Origin: Atherinomorus stipes
Lineage: Eukaryota; Chordata; Actinopteri; Atheriniformes; Atherinidae
Length of the DNA stretch: 64,000 nucleotides
Assembly: GCA_023101725.1 (NCBI GenBank)
Contig: JALJCO010013448.1
Coordinates: forward strand, 1-64,000
Direction of reading: 5' to 3'
Shown here in pieces: positions 45,616 through 58,848 of the stretch (position 1 is the first letter of the stretch; every line of letters begins with the position of its first letter). The notes below the pieces were generated by a model that saw only the letters and a list, made by a program, of their open reading frames with translations, had not been told where the DNA came from and did not search any database. Position numbers and translations under genes: made by a program.

Positions 45616-47117
45616 GGTGAAGCAAAGACGAAGCGGTGAGGAGAGGGAGAAGAAATTCAATTTCCACGACAACTCAAGCTTTTCCAGGACATTTTACTAT
45701 TTTTCTCATTTTCCATGTGCTTTCCATGACTGGAAAAATGTTCATTTTCCAGGTCTTCCAAGACGCGTGGGAGCCCTGACACTCAGGACCAGTTTTTCCT
45801 GCCTTCCCCTATGTGTCAAGTTTTCTCTGCCAAATTTCACAGTTGTATGACTGTTTATACTGTTCTAGTACCTGATTATTTGCATTATGCTATGAAAATG
45901 TCCCCAAAAAGCGTTTTTGTCCCCCTGTAGCTGTCCAGCAGCTCCTGGATCAGGCTGTCCACCCAGGTTCTGGTCCTTGAAAGTCCTAGCGATCCCTTCT
46001 GCTGTCTGTTTTCTGAATGAATTGGGGCTTAACTGGGTAAAAGTTTGCATTTCTCTTCTCACCTTGAAACTCAGCGGGTCATTCATACGTTTAGGGCCTG
46101 AACCAGATCTGACGCGGATCCGCAGGTGAGTCTCTGGTATCATCTGCTGCGGTACACAGTTTCATCCATCACCACCCTTCCCTCTCTCACCCCCCACCCC
46201 AGAATTCACCGGGAAGCCGAGTCCAATTAAGCCTTCTTCCCCACAAACAAAGAGGAAAGAAATCTTGATCCATCCATGAAAAGAATTTCTCTTTCTCAGA
46301 CATGCTCACCAGAGACTGCAGAGAAAAGGAGGAAAGGATGTTTCTTTTAACATGCCGAACACATGTCAGACGCTGGCAGAACAAGAGGATACACTTCCCG
46401 TCTTTAATTGGCTGCTTTTGATGGAACCCAGGAGTGTAACTCGACATGCATTGATATTACCTTTGTAATTCCTTTGCATTTTTCTGAGCTTTTTTTGGTT
46501 CTTTGCATTCACAGTGGTTGTTCCCCTCCCACAGCCCTTCCTCACTCATATGCACATCAGCGGGTGGGAATTCCACAAATGGGAAAGGTCATTTCAGCCA
46601 AAGACCTCTATTTCATTATGAGCTAAGCCCGGCAGACGGGTGAACGGACTAACAATGACTTCTACTGTAGCGGGCAGAAAACCTCATTTGCATCGCACAC
46701 AGGGAAAAATAAATAGTTCCTCCCGTATGCTGTCTTCATCTCTGTCTCTGCAGCATCATGCGTAATCCATTTCTCATCCTCTGGGGCCGACGGACTCGCG
46801 ATCGCATGTCTGATCTGAGATGACGTAGCAGCTAAACCAGAGACGTGAAAAAAGGGGCTGAACCTCCCGCTCACGTGAACCGTTGGTTTCTGAAGAGTTA
46901 AAAGTGAAGCCAGGTGGGCGTGTCCCACCGTCGCCATCTTGCCGTGTCGCGTGTGTCGTCACTCCCAGAAAATACTAAAATGGGCAAAGCGCGGCCTCAG
47001 GGTAAATGATTGACAGCTGACGTACTCTGGGCTAATCGCTAACCGAGCTAACTCCAAACTAACAGGAGCTAATGAAGATTAGCCTCCTAGGCGGCGGGAT
47101 GAAGGTAAGACACGCTA
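45616..47117. other. Intron sequence, mostly unrecognised
   Basis: 45650-45780 resembles the tail of a dispersed repeat (TTTTCCAGGACATTTTACT, then CGCGTGGGAGCCCTG). 45915-45975 on the minus strand reads TWVDSLIQELLDSYRG with open flanks but no family match. 46140-46900 is unique DNA with some conserved-element character. No Par-3 exon. Confidence 0.4.
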
Positions 47118-47305
47118 AGACATGTTTATTTCTGCTGTAAATGTTGATTTCTGCTGTAAACATGTTTATTTCTGTTGTTAATGTGTTTATTTCTGAGGTA
47201 AACATGTTTATTTCTGTTGTAAATGTGTTCATTTCTGCTGTAAACATGTTAATTTCCGCTTAAATTGTGTTTATTTCTGTTGTAAATGTTTTTATTTCTG
47301 CTGTT
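47118..47305. repeat. 21-bp minisatellite, second short array
   Basis: About nine degenerate copies of CATGTTTATTTCTGCTGTAA. It is followed by TTTTTAACATGGCAGTCTG, GGATTTGCT and TTTTGCAGCCCCTAG, as after the 16411 array. This indicates one repeat with a variable array. Confidence 0.85.
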
Positions 47306-49186
<1,881 letters not shown>

Positions 49187-51298
49187 TTAACTCCGTAGGA
49201 ACCTTTTGGAGTTCCTAGAACCTTTTCAGGAACTAGGTCGTTTTTTTTTTTTTTTGCACATTTGGAAACATTCGAAACTAGAGACCTCGCCCCTCAGTTT
49301 CTAGAACCTTTTTAGCTCCTACTCTGAAGCAGTATCTTTTCCGGGTTCCATAGGAACTGAAATACGTAGATGTTTGGTGATTAATAAAACTGGCAAGCCC
49401 CGTCCTATTCATGATCTCTGCTTCTAAAAAGTCCCACAGCTGTTTACCTGTTTACCCAGATCGCAAAAACAACAAGAACTATTACAATAGGAGTGTACCA
49501 ATTCATTATTAAATCCATCAGAATGGTGCACGTCCCGAATCCAGAACTATTCTGAAATGTCCAAAAGCAATTATTTTAAACTCATTTAATGACCCAAATA
49601 CAGCTGCAAAGTGTGGAAGTAGAATCTGCGGCTGCCGCCTGGACACTTTAGTGGACAGTCCGTCCACTAAAGTGTCCAGACATACTTTGACAAAAGGTAA
49701 ATAAGACATTCGTGAGTAGGGCAGTTTTCCACAGGGAGCTGTTCCGTTACGTGATACATATGACCAGGGCGCCTTCCTCTGGTAGGCCCTGGCTGAGAAG
49801 TTTTGTGGCCCTGTCCCGTCCTCATTTTCGATTTTTCTTTTTTTTTTTTTTTTTAGGTTTTAGAAATTTGGTGTTAGTGTTTTGTTTTTGTTTGATGTTT
49901 GTTTTGATAGGAGAGAAAGAAAAATAATAGTAATAATAATAATAATAATAATATATAATGAAATAAATAATAATAAAATAAATAAATAATAGAGAAAAAA
50001 CTATTTAGAAGAATAAAACTGGTGATTAGTTATGCTGCTAACCTGTGTTCACTATGGTTAAGTCCACATAGCAAATATTTCCCCTGCAACCCCCTCTGTG
50101 AACCTGTGTCCAGTATTCACATTGGTCATTTAACTGTTTCTCTGGTTTGAGTCTGCTGTTCCACAGTCGGCTGCTGGATTAATATAAGCAATCATGGCTT
50201 TTCTGAGAACATCACTGTCATTCATTATTTTCTGCACAGCAGCAGGGTTGCAGGGGGTTGGAGTTGATCTATTATCAGGTGAGAGGCAGGTACACCTGGA
50301 CAGGTCACCAGTCTGTCGCTATGGACGTCACTGCCTTCTGCTAAATGATAAACATGATCACCCTCATGTTTGATGGAGAGTAACGTAGCCGTTCTGTTTA
50401 CTCACTCACCGTTCTTTGCGCCTGCCACGGCGTCTGACGAGATTTATCAGCACTTTTATTTTGACAAGGTGTGGTCATTTGTCTCAGTAAGCGTGACTTT
50501 GGGCCGGTCTAAGTTTTCCCCAGAGGCCCAGGTCACCGCTAATGTGCCATCTCGTCCCCCTCCTCCTGATGCGCGTGTCCCCGTCTCTACCCCCCCCGGC
50601 AGTATTCCTCTCCTGTGTCCGTTACCTCTGGCATCAGCGTGGGCATCGCTGCCTCCCAGTGGGTTAGATGAGCGGTTTCTGCTGTATTTGTGTGAGGCTG
50701 AAAGAATCAAAGTGCTTCGGGATGCTCTTTAGTCATTTTTTGTGAAAACACCTCTAAAACCGACATTTTAGCCAACACAGCCTCACCTGTCTCTAAAGTT
50801 AAGTGATGGAGCATCATCAGATTGTCACATGGCGGCGGGGCGGGGCTTGGTAGGAACGGGTTTATTTGGATCAATCAGCAGTTTCTAATTTGCATATAAT
50901 GTGATTGACAGGAAAACTGACAAATTGCATAATAACTTTACTTTTTATGTAATTTTTTCCCAAAAATGATAGGCCCCTGAACTCCATTGGCCCCTGGGCT
51001 TCAGCCCAGGTAAGCTCGTGCATTAAGGCGGCCTTGCATATGACCGTGATGATGGAAAGCTGGTAAGCAGCTTTAAAATAGCTTTGAATAAAAGAGATGA
51101 GAAACCTCAGTTTTGTATCAGATCATCTGGGGCATAAATTTGTCTCTGTCTCAGACGATTGTGTCAAACATGGTTCCTATCAAGGTCCTCACCTTAGTGC
51201 AAAAGAAAACTAGGGGGGAGGGTTCTGATAACTAAACTCCAGACGGGGAGTTACAGGAACTGATCCTTGAACCTCTCTGTCCAAATGTGTTTATTCAG
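49187..51298 (-). mobile_element. Dispersed element E, copy 2, split by a hAT-like insertion
   Basis: Reverse-oriented relative of 34222-36140. It begins GTAGGAACCTTTTGGAGTTC and ends in GAACCTCTCTGTCCAAATG. It contains an intact 18-bp-stem palindrome at 49639-49679 (CTGGACACTTTAGTGGAC, loop AGTCC, and its complement). The hAT-like element 49765-51036 interrupts it. Confidence 0.75.
49765..51036. mobile_element. hAT-like element (1.27 kb) in element E, perfect 8-bp duplication
   Basis: CATATGAC is duplicated at 49757-49764 and 51037-51044. Tips CAGGGCGCCTTCC and the complement of CAAGGCCGCCTTAA are inverted with mismatches. The interior holds an (AAT)n run (49926-49996) and a SINE scrap (50240-50320). 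An open frame (50370-50732, 120 codons) is unrecognised and carries no transposase motif. Confidence 0.88.
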
Positions 51299-51654
51299 AG
51301 TGAAATGGTTCTCAGCACTGGGGTTAATTCAAAGTGTTGATCACTTAAGAGTTAATCTACAGTTGTCCTTAAAAAATCTGGGCATTTTTTACATAAACAC
51401 CTAAAAAAGACGTAACCAAATTGAAATTGAAGCGATCCTCGAACCCTTCAGAGTATATATAAAAGTTTGAGCCCTTTGTAAAGCGAAGAGTCTAAAGTGT
51501 TTGATGTAGCAGGCAGATTTACTGTACAAGGGGCTGAAAACATCTGTGCACTCTGAAATACAGGGAAAAAGGAAAAGAAAATGCCTCGCCTGAAGATCTT
51601 TCATTACAGAAAACACCTGGTTGCAGTGATTGCATCAAAGTGTTGCTCAACAAC
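51299..51654. other. Intron sequence, possibly Tc1-like interior
   Basis: GGTTGCAGTGATTGCATCAA at 51610 resembles the 3' part of Tc1-like elements and leads into the next feature. Confidence 0.4.
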
Positions 51655-51856
51655 ATTCGGAGCCCTACCATGTTTAATTGTTTTATTTTTCGTGTGTTTG
51701 CTTTTAATATTTCTTTCAAACCAAAATTCAAAATCAATGTCATGATTTTCGTAGAATTTTTATTTATTATTACTTTTGTCAATTTCAACTTATTTCACTG
51801 ACAGATGATTTTTCTCTTAGTTGGAGGGTATGAATCATTTTGAAGACGACTGTATA
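51655..51856. mobile_element. Tc1-like transposon right end
   Basis: It ends TTTTGAAGACGACTGTATA. The complement TATACAGTCGTCTTCAAAAT is a Tc1-type terminus. Related copies are at 61150-61407 (same orientation) and 44250-44420 (inverse). Confidence 0.8.
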
Positions 51857-53160
51857 AACCCTCAAAGTGTTGAATTAACTCAGGAGGAGTTGATTCAACA
51901 CTCCACGTTTTGCTTTGCTGTTTTCTGGTGTCATGACTTCTTCTCTTGCTCCAGTTTTCTCAGTGGGGGGATTTTATTGTTGGCTACTCGGCCCCCTGGT
52001 GGGCCTCCTTGGTACAGAAACGTCTGGCTGACCCCTTCAAAGCGAAGTCATCATCCATCGGCCCCGAGCCTGAAAGGGAGAACTCTTCTGGAACCGTGTT
52101 TATCCCCGGGAGGGGGAAAAAAGCTGACCTGCCCCGTATAAAATGCCCCCCAGTGACATTTTCTCTTAGCTGTGCAGCCAGTTGAAGACGACACTGAGGC
52201 GTGACTTTGCACTTGGCAAAGCAGCCATAAGTTACAGAGGTTCACTCTCAAATTCCACCTGAAATATTTATCCATGGATGAGGGGGGTTCGCTCTCAGGT
52301 CAAAAGTCAGATCCACTGCCCCACCAGCTGTGATGCCTGAGGGGGGTGCAGGATAAAAACCATTCCCACATCACTGAACTGAGCTTTAAGCTTCCACCGC
52401 TGTCATCCACTCCTCTCCGACTCCTCACAGAAGGTTCTTCCAGGTTTCAGTGTGTTAAATTTAAGAAAACATGATGCATTATTAGAAAAATTCAAATTAT
52501 CACAGAAATTAGGATTTGATAGAAAAATAATATAATTACAGGGTTTGTAATTAATTAATCTTGATTAATTGCATCACAATAATTGCCCCCAAAAGTTCAA
52601 GAAATGGATTTTAGTGGACGACTGAATTAAAGACATTAATATTGTTAACTCAAACACTACTAAGAAAATACTTTTAATTACATATCAATTAGAAGAAATA
52701 GAAAAAGAAATTGAAAATATCCCTCGTAGCTACCTGAACCTTTCAGAGAGACGGACAGAATCAACCTTGGATATATTATTCAGCGTATTCTATGTGGTTA
52801 ATGCTCCTCTGGAATAAAAATTTAAGACTTGTCAAGATCAAATTTAAGACCTTGGATAAAAAAATAGCCCTTTTTAAGATCTTTTAATGCCTTAAACTTT
52901 AAGTTCAGAATTTTAGACATTTTTAGATTTTTCAAAGACCCAAAACGCAACTTTTTTACCTCAAAAATCTGCGTTTCTGACTCATTTTGAGGCCAACATT
53001 CATGATGCACATTTTCAAGCCGTCACTGCAGAGAGGCGTCCCGAGGCTCAGAAACTGCAGTATGTAAGTTTTCCATCTGGGATGCGGCCGTGATGTTGCA
53101 GCCCACGATAGATCCTTTCCGCTTGACGTCATCACTATTAGGGTTAAGTAGTCACAACCT
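51857..53160. other. Intron sequence, one dispersed repeat
   Basis: 52800-53010 (TTTAAGACTTGTCAAGATCA, then TTTTAATGCCTTAAACTTTA) looks like a common TTAAGACC-type fish repeat. The remainder is unique. No exon was found. Confidence 0.45.
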
Positions 53161-53164
53161 ACAA

Positions 53165-53880
53165 ACTAGGGATGGGCATATCAATACCTTGGAGTCGATA
53201 CTTCGAGACCAGCCAGACAAAATAATTGTTAGAGAATATGTAGTTAATCAAAAACAATCAGAACTTTATTTAATTTTTCATCAGAATTTTTTCATGACAG
53301 GCCATTTATGCCATTATGTAGTTTTAAATACTTTTTTTTTATATAACTTCTACTACGTGCTAGTGGATAGCTGCCTGTCTTCTTCTACTATTTTGAGTTT
53401 GTTGAACTGCTAATTTACAGATTCGGCCACTGCCCCCAGGTGGTGGAAAGATGCACTGCAACTGATTTCCATTGTATAACAGCATCGTTGATGTCTTATA
53501 CTGAAAGTGTGGGGTCCCATGGCTTTGAGGCCTAAAGAAGCAGAAAGTTATTCACGGCCCTCTCGGTGGTGCGCAAGGCCCAAGCTTGGACCAAGGCTCT
53601 ATGGTTAAAAACCACTGGTTTACATCTTTTGACACAAAAAATGGCGGACAGGCCTCAACATCTGGGTGTAGCCGACACAGGGTCAATTGGTGGCGCAAAC
53701 GGATATGAACCAGCTATGAACACAGCGGGTGTTTTGAACGCATCATGGAGGATTCAGCAAAGAAATGCAAGGAAACATTACCAGAGAAAGGAAAAGAAAG
53801 AGAGGAAGGGACAGAACAAGAGTCCAGATAAGACTGTCTTTTACTGGCTGGAGGGAATTACAGTACAGGTACCATGAAGA
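53165..53880. other. Possible dispersed-element fragment with a short open frame
   Basis: AGGGATGGGCATATCAATAC (53168) resembles hAT-like termini. Downstream, a plus-strand frame of 103 codons (53566-53877) has a Lys/Arg-rich end (KHYQRKEKKERKGQNKS) but no recognised domain. It is not called a gene. Confidence 0.35.
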
Positions 53881-54325
53881 TGATTAAATTTAGCCGTCGA
53901 TAGGAGGGTCACTGAGAAAACTGCTAAAAAAGACCCTGCAAGAATCCTGCTCACATCCTTCGCTCGGCTTTAACACCTCAGCCCCGACGTGATGACGAGG
54001 CGGCAGACGAGCAGAACAATGATCATTTTCTCTCAGATTACATTCAGCAGATGTCAGGCCCACACGCAGAGGCGGCTAATTGCCGTCTCAAATCAAACGT
54101 GGCATAATACTAAAATATGAGCATGTGTTTGAGGAACGTGGAGGGCGTGCGTTGTACGGAGAAAAGTGTGTGTACGAAAGGCAAAAAATAATGTGTGATG
54201 TCGGTGTACTAATGATGCAGCAGGTTTGTTGGCCATCAGCTGTTTACGCCCGAGAAACATGCCGAGCTCACCGCTCTCACCCTGCAGAAGGCAGGCGGGC
54301 TTCTGCAGCATACTCATGCATAAAT
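53881..54325. other. Unique intron sequence
   Basis: No repeat recognised. 54000-54110 has AATGATCATTTTCTCTCAGA and GGCTAATTGCC-type motifs. Confidence 0.4.
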
Positions 54326-54329
54326 GCAC

Positions 54330-54617
54330 ACACACACATCCTTGTACCTCTATCTTAGTGAGGACATTCATTGACATAATGCATTCCCTAGCCCCTTACC
54401 CTAACCCTAACGCCCATAACTGATTGCCTTAACCTAACCCTTGCCCTAACCTAAACCTCATTCTAACCTAAACGCTAAAACCAAATCTTGACCTTCAAGA
54501 TTTTTTGGGTTTTTCTTCTGCTTTTTTAGTGAGGACCGTCCAGAATGTCCTCACTTTGTTGGTTAAAGATGCAAAACGGTCCTCACAGTGTAGCAAGTAC
54601 AGGAACACACACACACA
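54330..54617. repeat. Dispersed CCCTAA-rich repeat, copy 2
   Basis: Shares ATTGACATAATGCATTCCCT and AGCCCCTTACCCTAA with copy 1 (1-333). GTGAGGACC...GGTCCTCAC ends are inverted, and CA runs lie on both sides. Confidence 0.8.
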
Positions 54618-55555
54618 CTCCAGTAATTCGAGCGTGCTCCTTCACTGCCTAAGAATAATAGAGACTGAAGGATAGAAAGCATCCCTCCTCTCCAGCTTTC
54701 ACTGCTTTCCCTCCACTCGACACCCTGCCCTCCCACATCTGCAGCCATGAGGGGGGCTTACATTTGTAGGGAGGGGCCGGTAGACCAGGTCCCCCGGGGT
54801 GATGGAGGGGAGGAGAGGGATGGGGGGTGCACAACTGTCACACTGACATCCAGTATCGGCTGATGGCTCGGTGTGAGGCATGCCACTTATCAGATTGGTG
54901 GTGGGGGGGGGGGGAGTGAAGGTGATGCCGGAGCCCATTAATGCCGTCTTTTCATTTCTACTCACACAAACCAGCCGTGCACGCGCACAGACATGCAAAT
55001 TTACATGCACCTTCAAACTGCTCACGTGCACGTTAAAATGCACGCGTGAACACGTGCACGCGCAAACATGCACACACATTCAGATGTTGGAATTCCTGCA
55101 GGCGGATGGCAGCATGATGCCGTGACTGTGAAAAGCTCCTTCTCTTTCCCCCCTTCTCCTCTCTTTCCTTTTCATCCTTTGCTCCCACCCTCCCTCGGTG
55201 CCCCAGTTCACTCCAGTGCACACGCTGCCCCTCTCCTCCCACCCCCCGCCCCCCGGTACCCATTTCCCTTCCCTTTCCATTTTCACAGCCTTCACCTCCT
55301 CGTCTCCTTGATGCCGCCTCGCCGTCTCCACCACGCTGCACGTCTCCGGCTCACCGCAACACAAAAACGCGACACAGTTTGAATATTAAACATAATAAAT
55401 ACACCTGAAATGAGCATTTCACTTTCATCTCATGTGCAGTTGTTCCTTTGACTAAGAGTCCTGTGTTTTTTGGGGTTTTTGTCTTTCTAAACATGACTGA
55501 ATGTTTTATGGTTTGAACTGTCAAAGAAACTCTGAAACAAGGAGAGAGCATCATT
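54618..55555. other. Intron sequence with a G run and alternating CA/CG tract
   Basis: A G run of about 14 lies at 54903-54916. The stretch 54975-55080 is unusually rich in alternating purine-pyrimidine CACGTG/CGCGCA steps, which favour Z-DNA. 55130-55330 is pyrimidine-rich. No exon. Confidence 0.5.
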
Positions 55556-55559
55556 AAAG

Positions 55560-55690
55560 ACTAGAAATTCACCAAATTATCGGCCGATATTGGCATTAAA
55601 ATGTGATGTAAGGAAATATAGTTTTTTTCAGAATATTTTTTTACAAATGAAATCTATATAAATGAAAATGAAATTGAAGATATCATAATG
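55560..55690 (+). mobile_element. GATATC repeat fragment
   Basis: TTATCGGCCGATATTGGCAT and ATTAAAATGTGATG match the opening of the 378-1580 units. It ends just before the exon-like fragment. Confidence 0.65.
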
Positions 55691-55692
55691 GA

Positions 55693-55750
55693 ACAACCAC
55701 GTCCTGGACTTCTGCGTATTCCTGCTCCTTTGCCTGACGTTCCTGAAATA
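55693..55750 (-). pseudogene. Decayed partial copy of the downstream pard3 exon
   Basis: On the minus strand it reads ERQAKEQEYAEVQDVV, then a stop three codons later. The matching segment of the 5693-5977 exon reads ERQAKEREYAEIQDVV. By eye 45 of 53 bases agree. Most differences are C-to-T or G-to-A at CpG positions of the functional exon, as expected of a methylated, unconstrained copy. The upstream side reads TTTTATTTCAG, resembling a splice acceptor created where the exon has TTCCGG. There is no donor. It lies between two GATATC repeats in the 36.7-kb intron of the same gene and in the same orientation. It could be a captured fragment or a relic of exon duplication. It is too broken to be a working exon. 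Confidence 0.75.
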
Positions 55751-55984
55751 AAATCATGGAGATGTCCCGCCTGCGGCTTGCAGGATGAGGCAGAGTCGGT
55801 TATTGGGCGGGGTCGAACGTCCGACTCCGCCCACATTACCGTTATGTATTATTTATTCTAACTCTTCCCCCAATCCCAGACCCTAACCTCACTATCTGGC
55901 CACGCCCATCAGATGTCCAGCACCGCCTAATATCTGGCTACTGCAAACCACAGGCAGGGGTACCTGAAATCATGTGGCTTTGGA
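55751..55984. other. Intron sequence between repeat fragments
   Basis: GCGGGGTCGAACGTCCGACT and CCCTAACCTCACTATCTGG. Origin unknown; no match to the introns beside the downstream exon was seen. Confidence 0.4.
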
Positions 55985-56575
55985 AGAAGAGAGGTCAGCT
56001 ATTATCGGTCGATATCGGCATTAAATGTGATATAAAAAAATACCAGTACCAATTTTACTTTACTTTATCTAAATTAAAAAGCGTTTTATGGATGTTTTTA
56101 CTGACAAAATCTTGTGAGATCTTGTTCCATTAGCATTGGTCCTGGAAGAACTTCATTACCCAGCATTCCTTTCAGAATCATGAGACTACGGTGCAGCTGC
56201 TGCTGCTACAGACTGTAGCTAGTATCTGATATATGGCAGTATTTCCTGCTAGTTTGATATATGGTGTATCTAATACCTGCTAGTATCTGATATCTGGTAG
56301 TATCTAATACCTGCTAGTATCTGATATCTGGTAGTATCTAATACCTGCTAGTATCTGATATCTGGCAGCCAGATGTCCAAAATGAACTCCTCTGGCTGAG
56401 TTAAGGGTATTTTGGGATCTTTGCTCTTGGAGCAGAATAAAGTATCTCTCAGAATATGAGAGATATAACCTCACAGTTCTCTGCATATATCGGTTACGGT
56501 TGATATTGGATATTGGAATTTAAGAGTTAGACAATAACATACAGTATGTTGGATATCAGTAAAAAAAAAAAAAAG
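55985..56575 (+). mobile_element. GATATC repeat with a short 34-bp array
   Basis: It begins TATTATCGGTCGATATCGGC and ends ...GGATATCAGT plus poly-A. Inside are the reverse-oriented 34-bp units and a flank (ATTTTGGGATCTTTGCTCTT, then AATATGAGAGATATAACCTC) that is the inverse of 6565-6640. It is the opposite-strand relative of 6075-7545. Confidence 0.75.
56216..56366. repeat. 34-bp minisatellite, reverse copy, about four units
   Basis: Units GATATCTGGTAGTATCTAAT plus ACCTGCTAGTATCT are the reverse complement of the array at 6651-7434. Confidence 0.9.
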
Positions 56576-57510
56576 CTAGTGAAGACTAAACTAACTACAC
56601 CTGCTTCTGCTATTTTCCCTCAAAACACTGAATTTATAGCATCACATGAGCGATACTTCCATCATTTTTAGTGTCATTAGAAAGTATGAACAGAAAATTA
56701 CTCTGATTAAGGTTAAATATTTATTAAAATCTGCACTGAAGTGTAAGAATGTGCATTTGTTCGCAGTAAAATGTTGCTTTTACCTCTCCACTGTTTCCTC
56801 GTGTAGCTAGAGATGGAGGATTGAATCACAGATCTTTATGATTTATATGAACACAGTTATTATAAATTGGACCAAAGTGGATCATATGCTTTTTTCTTTT
56901 AAAATTGGATCATAACTGGACTACAGTTAGATCGACAAAGTTTCCAAGTTTTATTTTTCCTCTCAAAGATTTAATTTATCCATTTTGCCAAGCCTAATGG
57001 AATCTGAAAAGTAAAGTAAAGGCTGCATTCCATGCAGGATTCCTGCACAGCTCAGGCAAGTTTCTGTCCTTTAATTATCTATTTACTTTTCCTTTATGCA
57101 CAAACACAAAACGGCCACTCAGACATGATCACAGTGAGCGATGGAGATGCAGCTCTGATGGAGGAGGTCAGCCAGTCACCCAGCAGATAAGCAACACCTC
57201 GTTAGGCATGTAGAAGGGAGTCTTCCAGGCCGGCCGAGACGCCATTGTCTGCTAGCAGGCTAACAAAGCCCCGGGCAAAGCTTCCGACATCCAAACAATC
57301 CTGATAGGACTGGAAAGTAATGATCACATGTTATCCACTAGAAAGGACATAAATAATCATGTCCGATGGTTTGGGGGACAATGCAGACATGGACACTGTG
57401 ATACATGCATGAAGCAGACATCCTTGGAATAACAGTGTCTGGATGCCGAGGGGTGTTTCTCTTTCATGCATGCACACTGCTACCTATTCATAAAATCGCA
57501 GTCAGACCGT
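56576..57510. other. Low-repeat intron block, candidate conserved non-coding element
   Basis: 57000-57510 is unique with mixed composition (GCAGATAAGCAACACCTCG, TAATGATCACATG). Regulatory function untested. Confidence 0.3.
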
Positions 57511-57518
57511 TGCTGGGT

Positions 57519-58848
57519 CACGGAAGCCCATTTCCACTCTGATGGAAACAAAACAATTTATATCTCATAGTTATGACTTAGACTGTATGAGATAATTTGT
57601 CACAATAATGAGATATCAAATTATCATTATGAGATATTTCATATGGGATATGGGATATCTATCTCACAATAATGAGGTTTTTCTCATAATTATGAGTTAG
57701 AATCTCATTTTTGAGATAGTATCTCATAATTGAGATTAGTATCTCTTAGTATGTCATTATTTAGACATATCTCATTATTATAAAATATCTCAGCTTCATG
57801 AACTATTATATCATCATAAAGAGATATTATCTCATAATTATGGATAGTATCTCATAATAGTATGCAGATAGTATCTAATTTTTATAACATACTCCTTATT
57901 GAGATACTATCTCATTATTATGTGAAAATATCTAATAAGATACTCTGTCAAAATTATGAGATAATATCTCATAATTATGAGAAAATATCTCATAATGGTA
58001 GAGAGATAGTATCTAATTTTATGACATATCTCATCATTATGAATTTGAATCTCATAATTGAGATTAGTATCTCTTAGTATGTCATTATTAAGACATCTAT
58101 CATTAATATTATATAGTATCTGATCATTAAGAGATATTATCTCATAATTATGGATGGAATCTCATAATAGATTGCAGATAGTATCCAATTTTATAATGCA
58201 TTTCTTATTAAGATATTACCTCATGATTATGAGAAAACATCTCATAAGATACTCAGTCATAATAATGAGACAATATCTCATAATGGTAGAAAGCTCGTAT
58301 CTAATTTTATGACATATCTCATAATAATGAGTTAGAATCTCATAATTGAGATTAGTATCTCTTAGTATGTCATTATTAAGACATATCTCATTAATATTAT
58401 ATAGTATCTCATCATTAAGAGATATCTCATAATTATGGATTGAATCTCATGATAGTATGCAGATAGTAGCCAACTTTTATAATGCATTTCTCATGATTAT
58501 GAGAAAACATCTCATAAGATACTCAGTCATAATTATGAGATATCTCATAACAGTGAGACAATATCTCATAATATATCTCTCATTTTATGACATATCTCAT
58601 TATTATGAGATAGTATCTCAGAATGTCTAAACAACATCTGATAATTGTGAGGTAGAGTCATAATGAGATACCATCTCTACCTCATAATTATGGGATAATA
58701 TGTCATATTAATTAGATTCATTCTCATAATTAAGATATATTTGTCTCATAATAATGAGATAAGTCATAATAATGAGATAGCTAAGTCATAATTATGACAT
58801 ATAAGTTTGTTTGTTTTTCCATCTGAGTGGTGTAAATGGGCTTCCGTA
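57519..58848. mobile_element. TACGGAAG-ended element with a degenerate palindromic array, second large copy
   Basis: The left end CACGGAAGCCCATTTCCACTC and the complement of the right end, TACGGAAGCCCATTTACACC, are inverted. Just inside, GATGGAAAC and GATGGAAAAAC also match. About 1.25 kb of interior is a degenerate array of ATCTCATAATTATGAGATA motifs. No convincing target duplication was found at this copy. Confidence 0.75.

Noticed and set aside
45915..45975. TWVDSLIQELLDSYRG-like peptide on the minus strand
   Set aside because: Looks coding-like, but it is short, lacks splice sites in phase and matches no family I can name.
46075..46140. Possible exon with consensus donor sites on both strands (46124 plus, 46062 minus)
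   Set aside because: No matching acceptor and no Par-3 similarity. Two consensus donors facing opposite ways are probably chance.
50370..50732. 120-codon frame inside the 49765-51036 element as a transposase
   Set aside because: No DDE or BED-type motif was recognised; Pro/Ser-rich composition.
53566..53877. 103-codon Lys-rich frame as a small gene
   Set aside because: No domain, no splice context, and adjacent to a likely repeat fragment.
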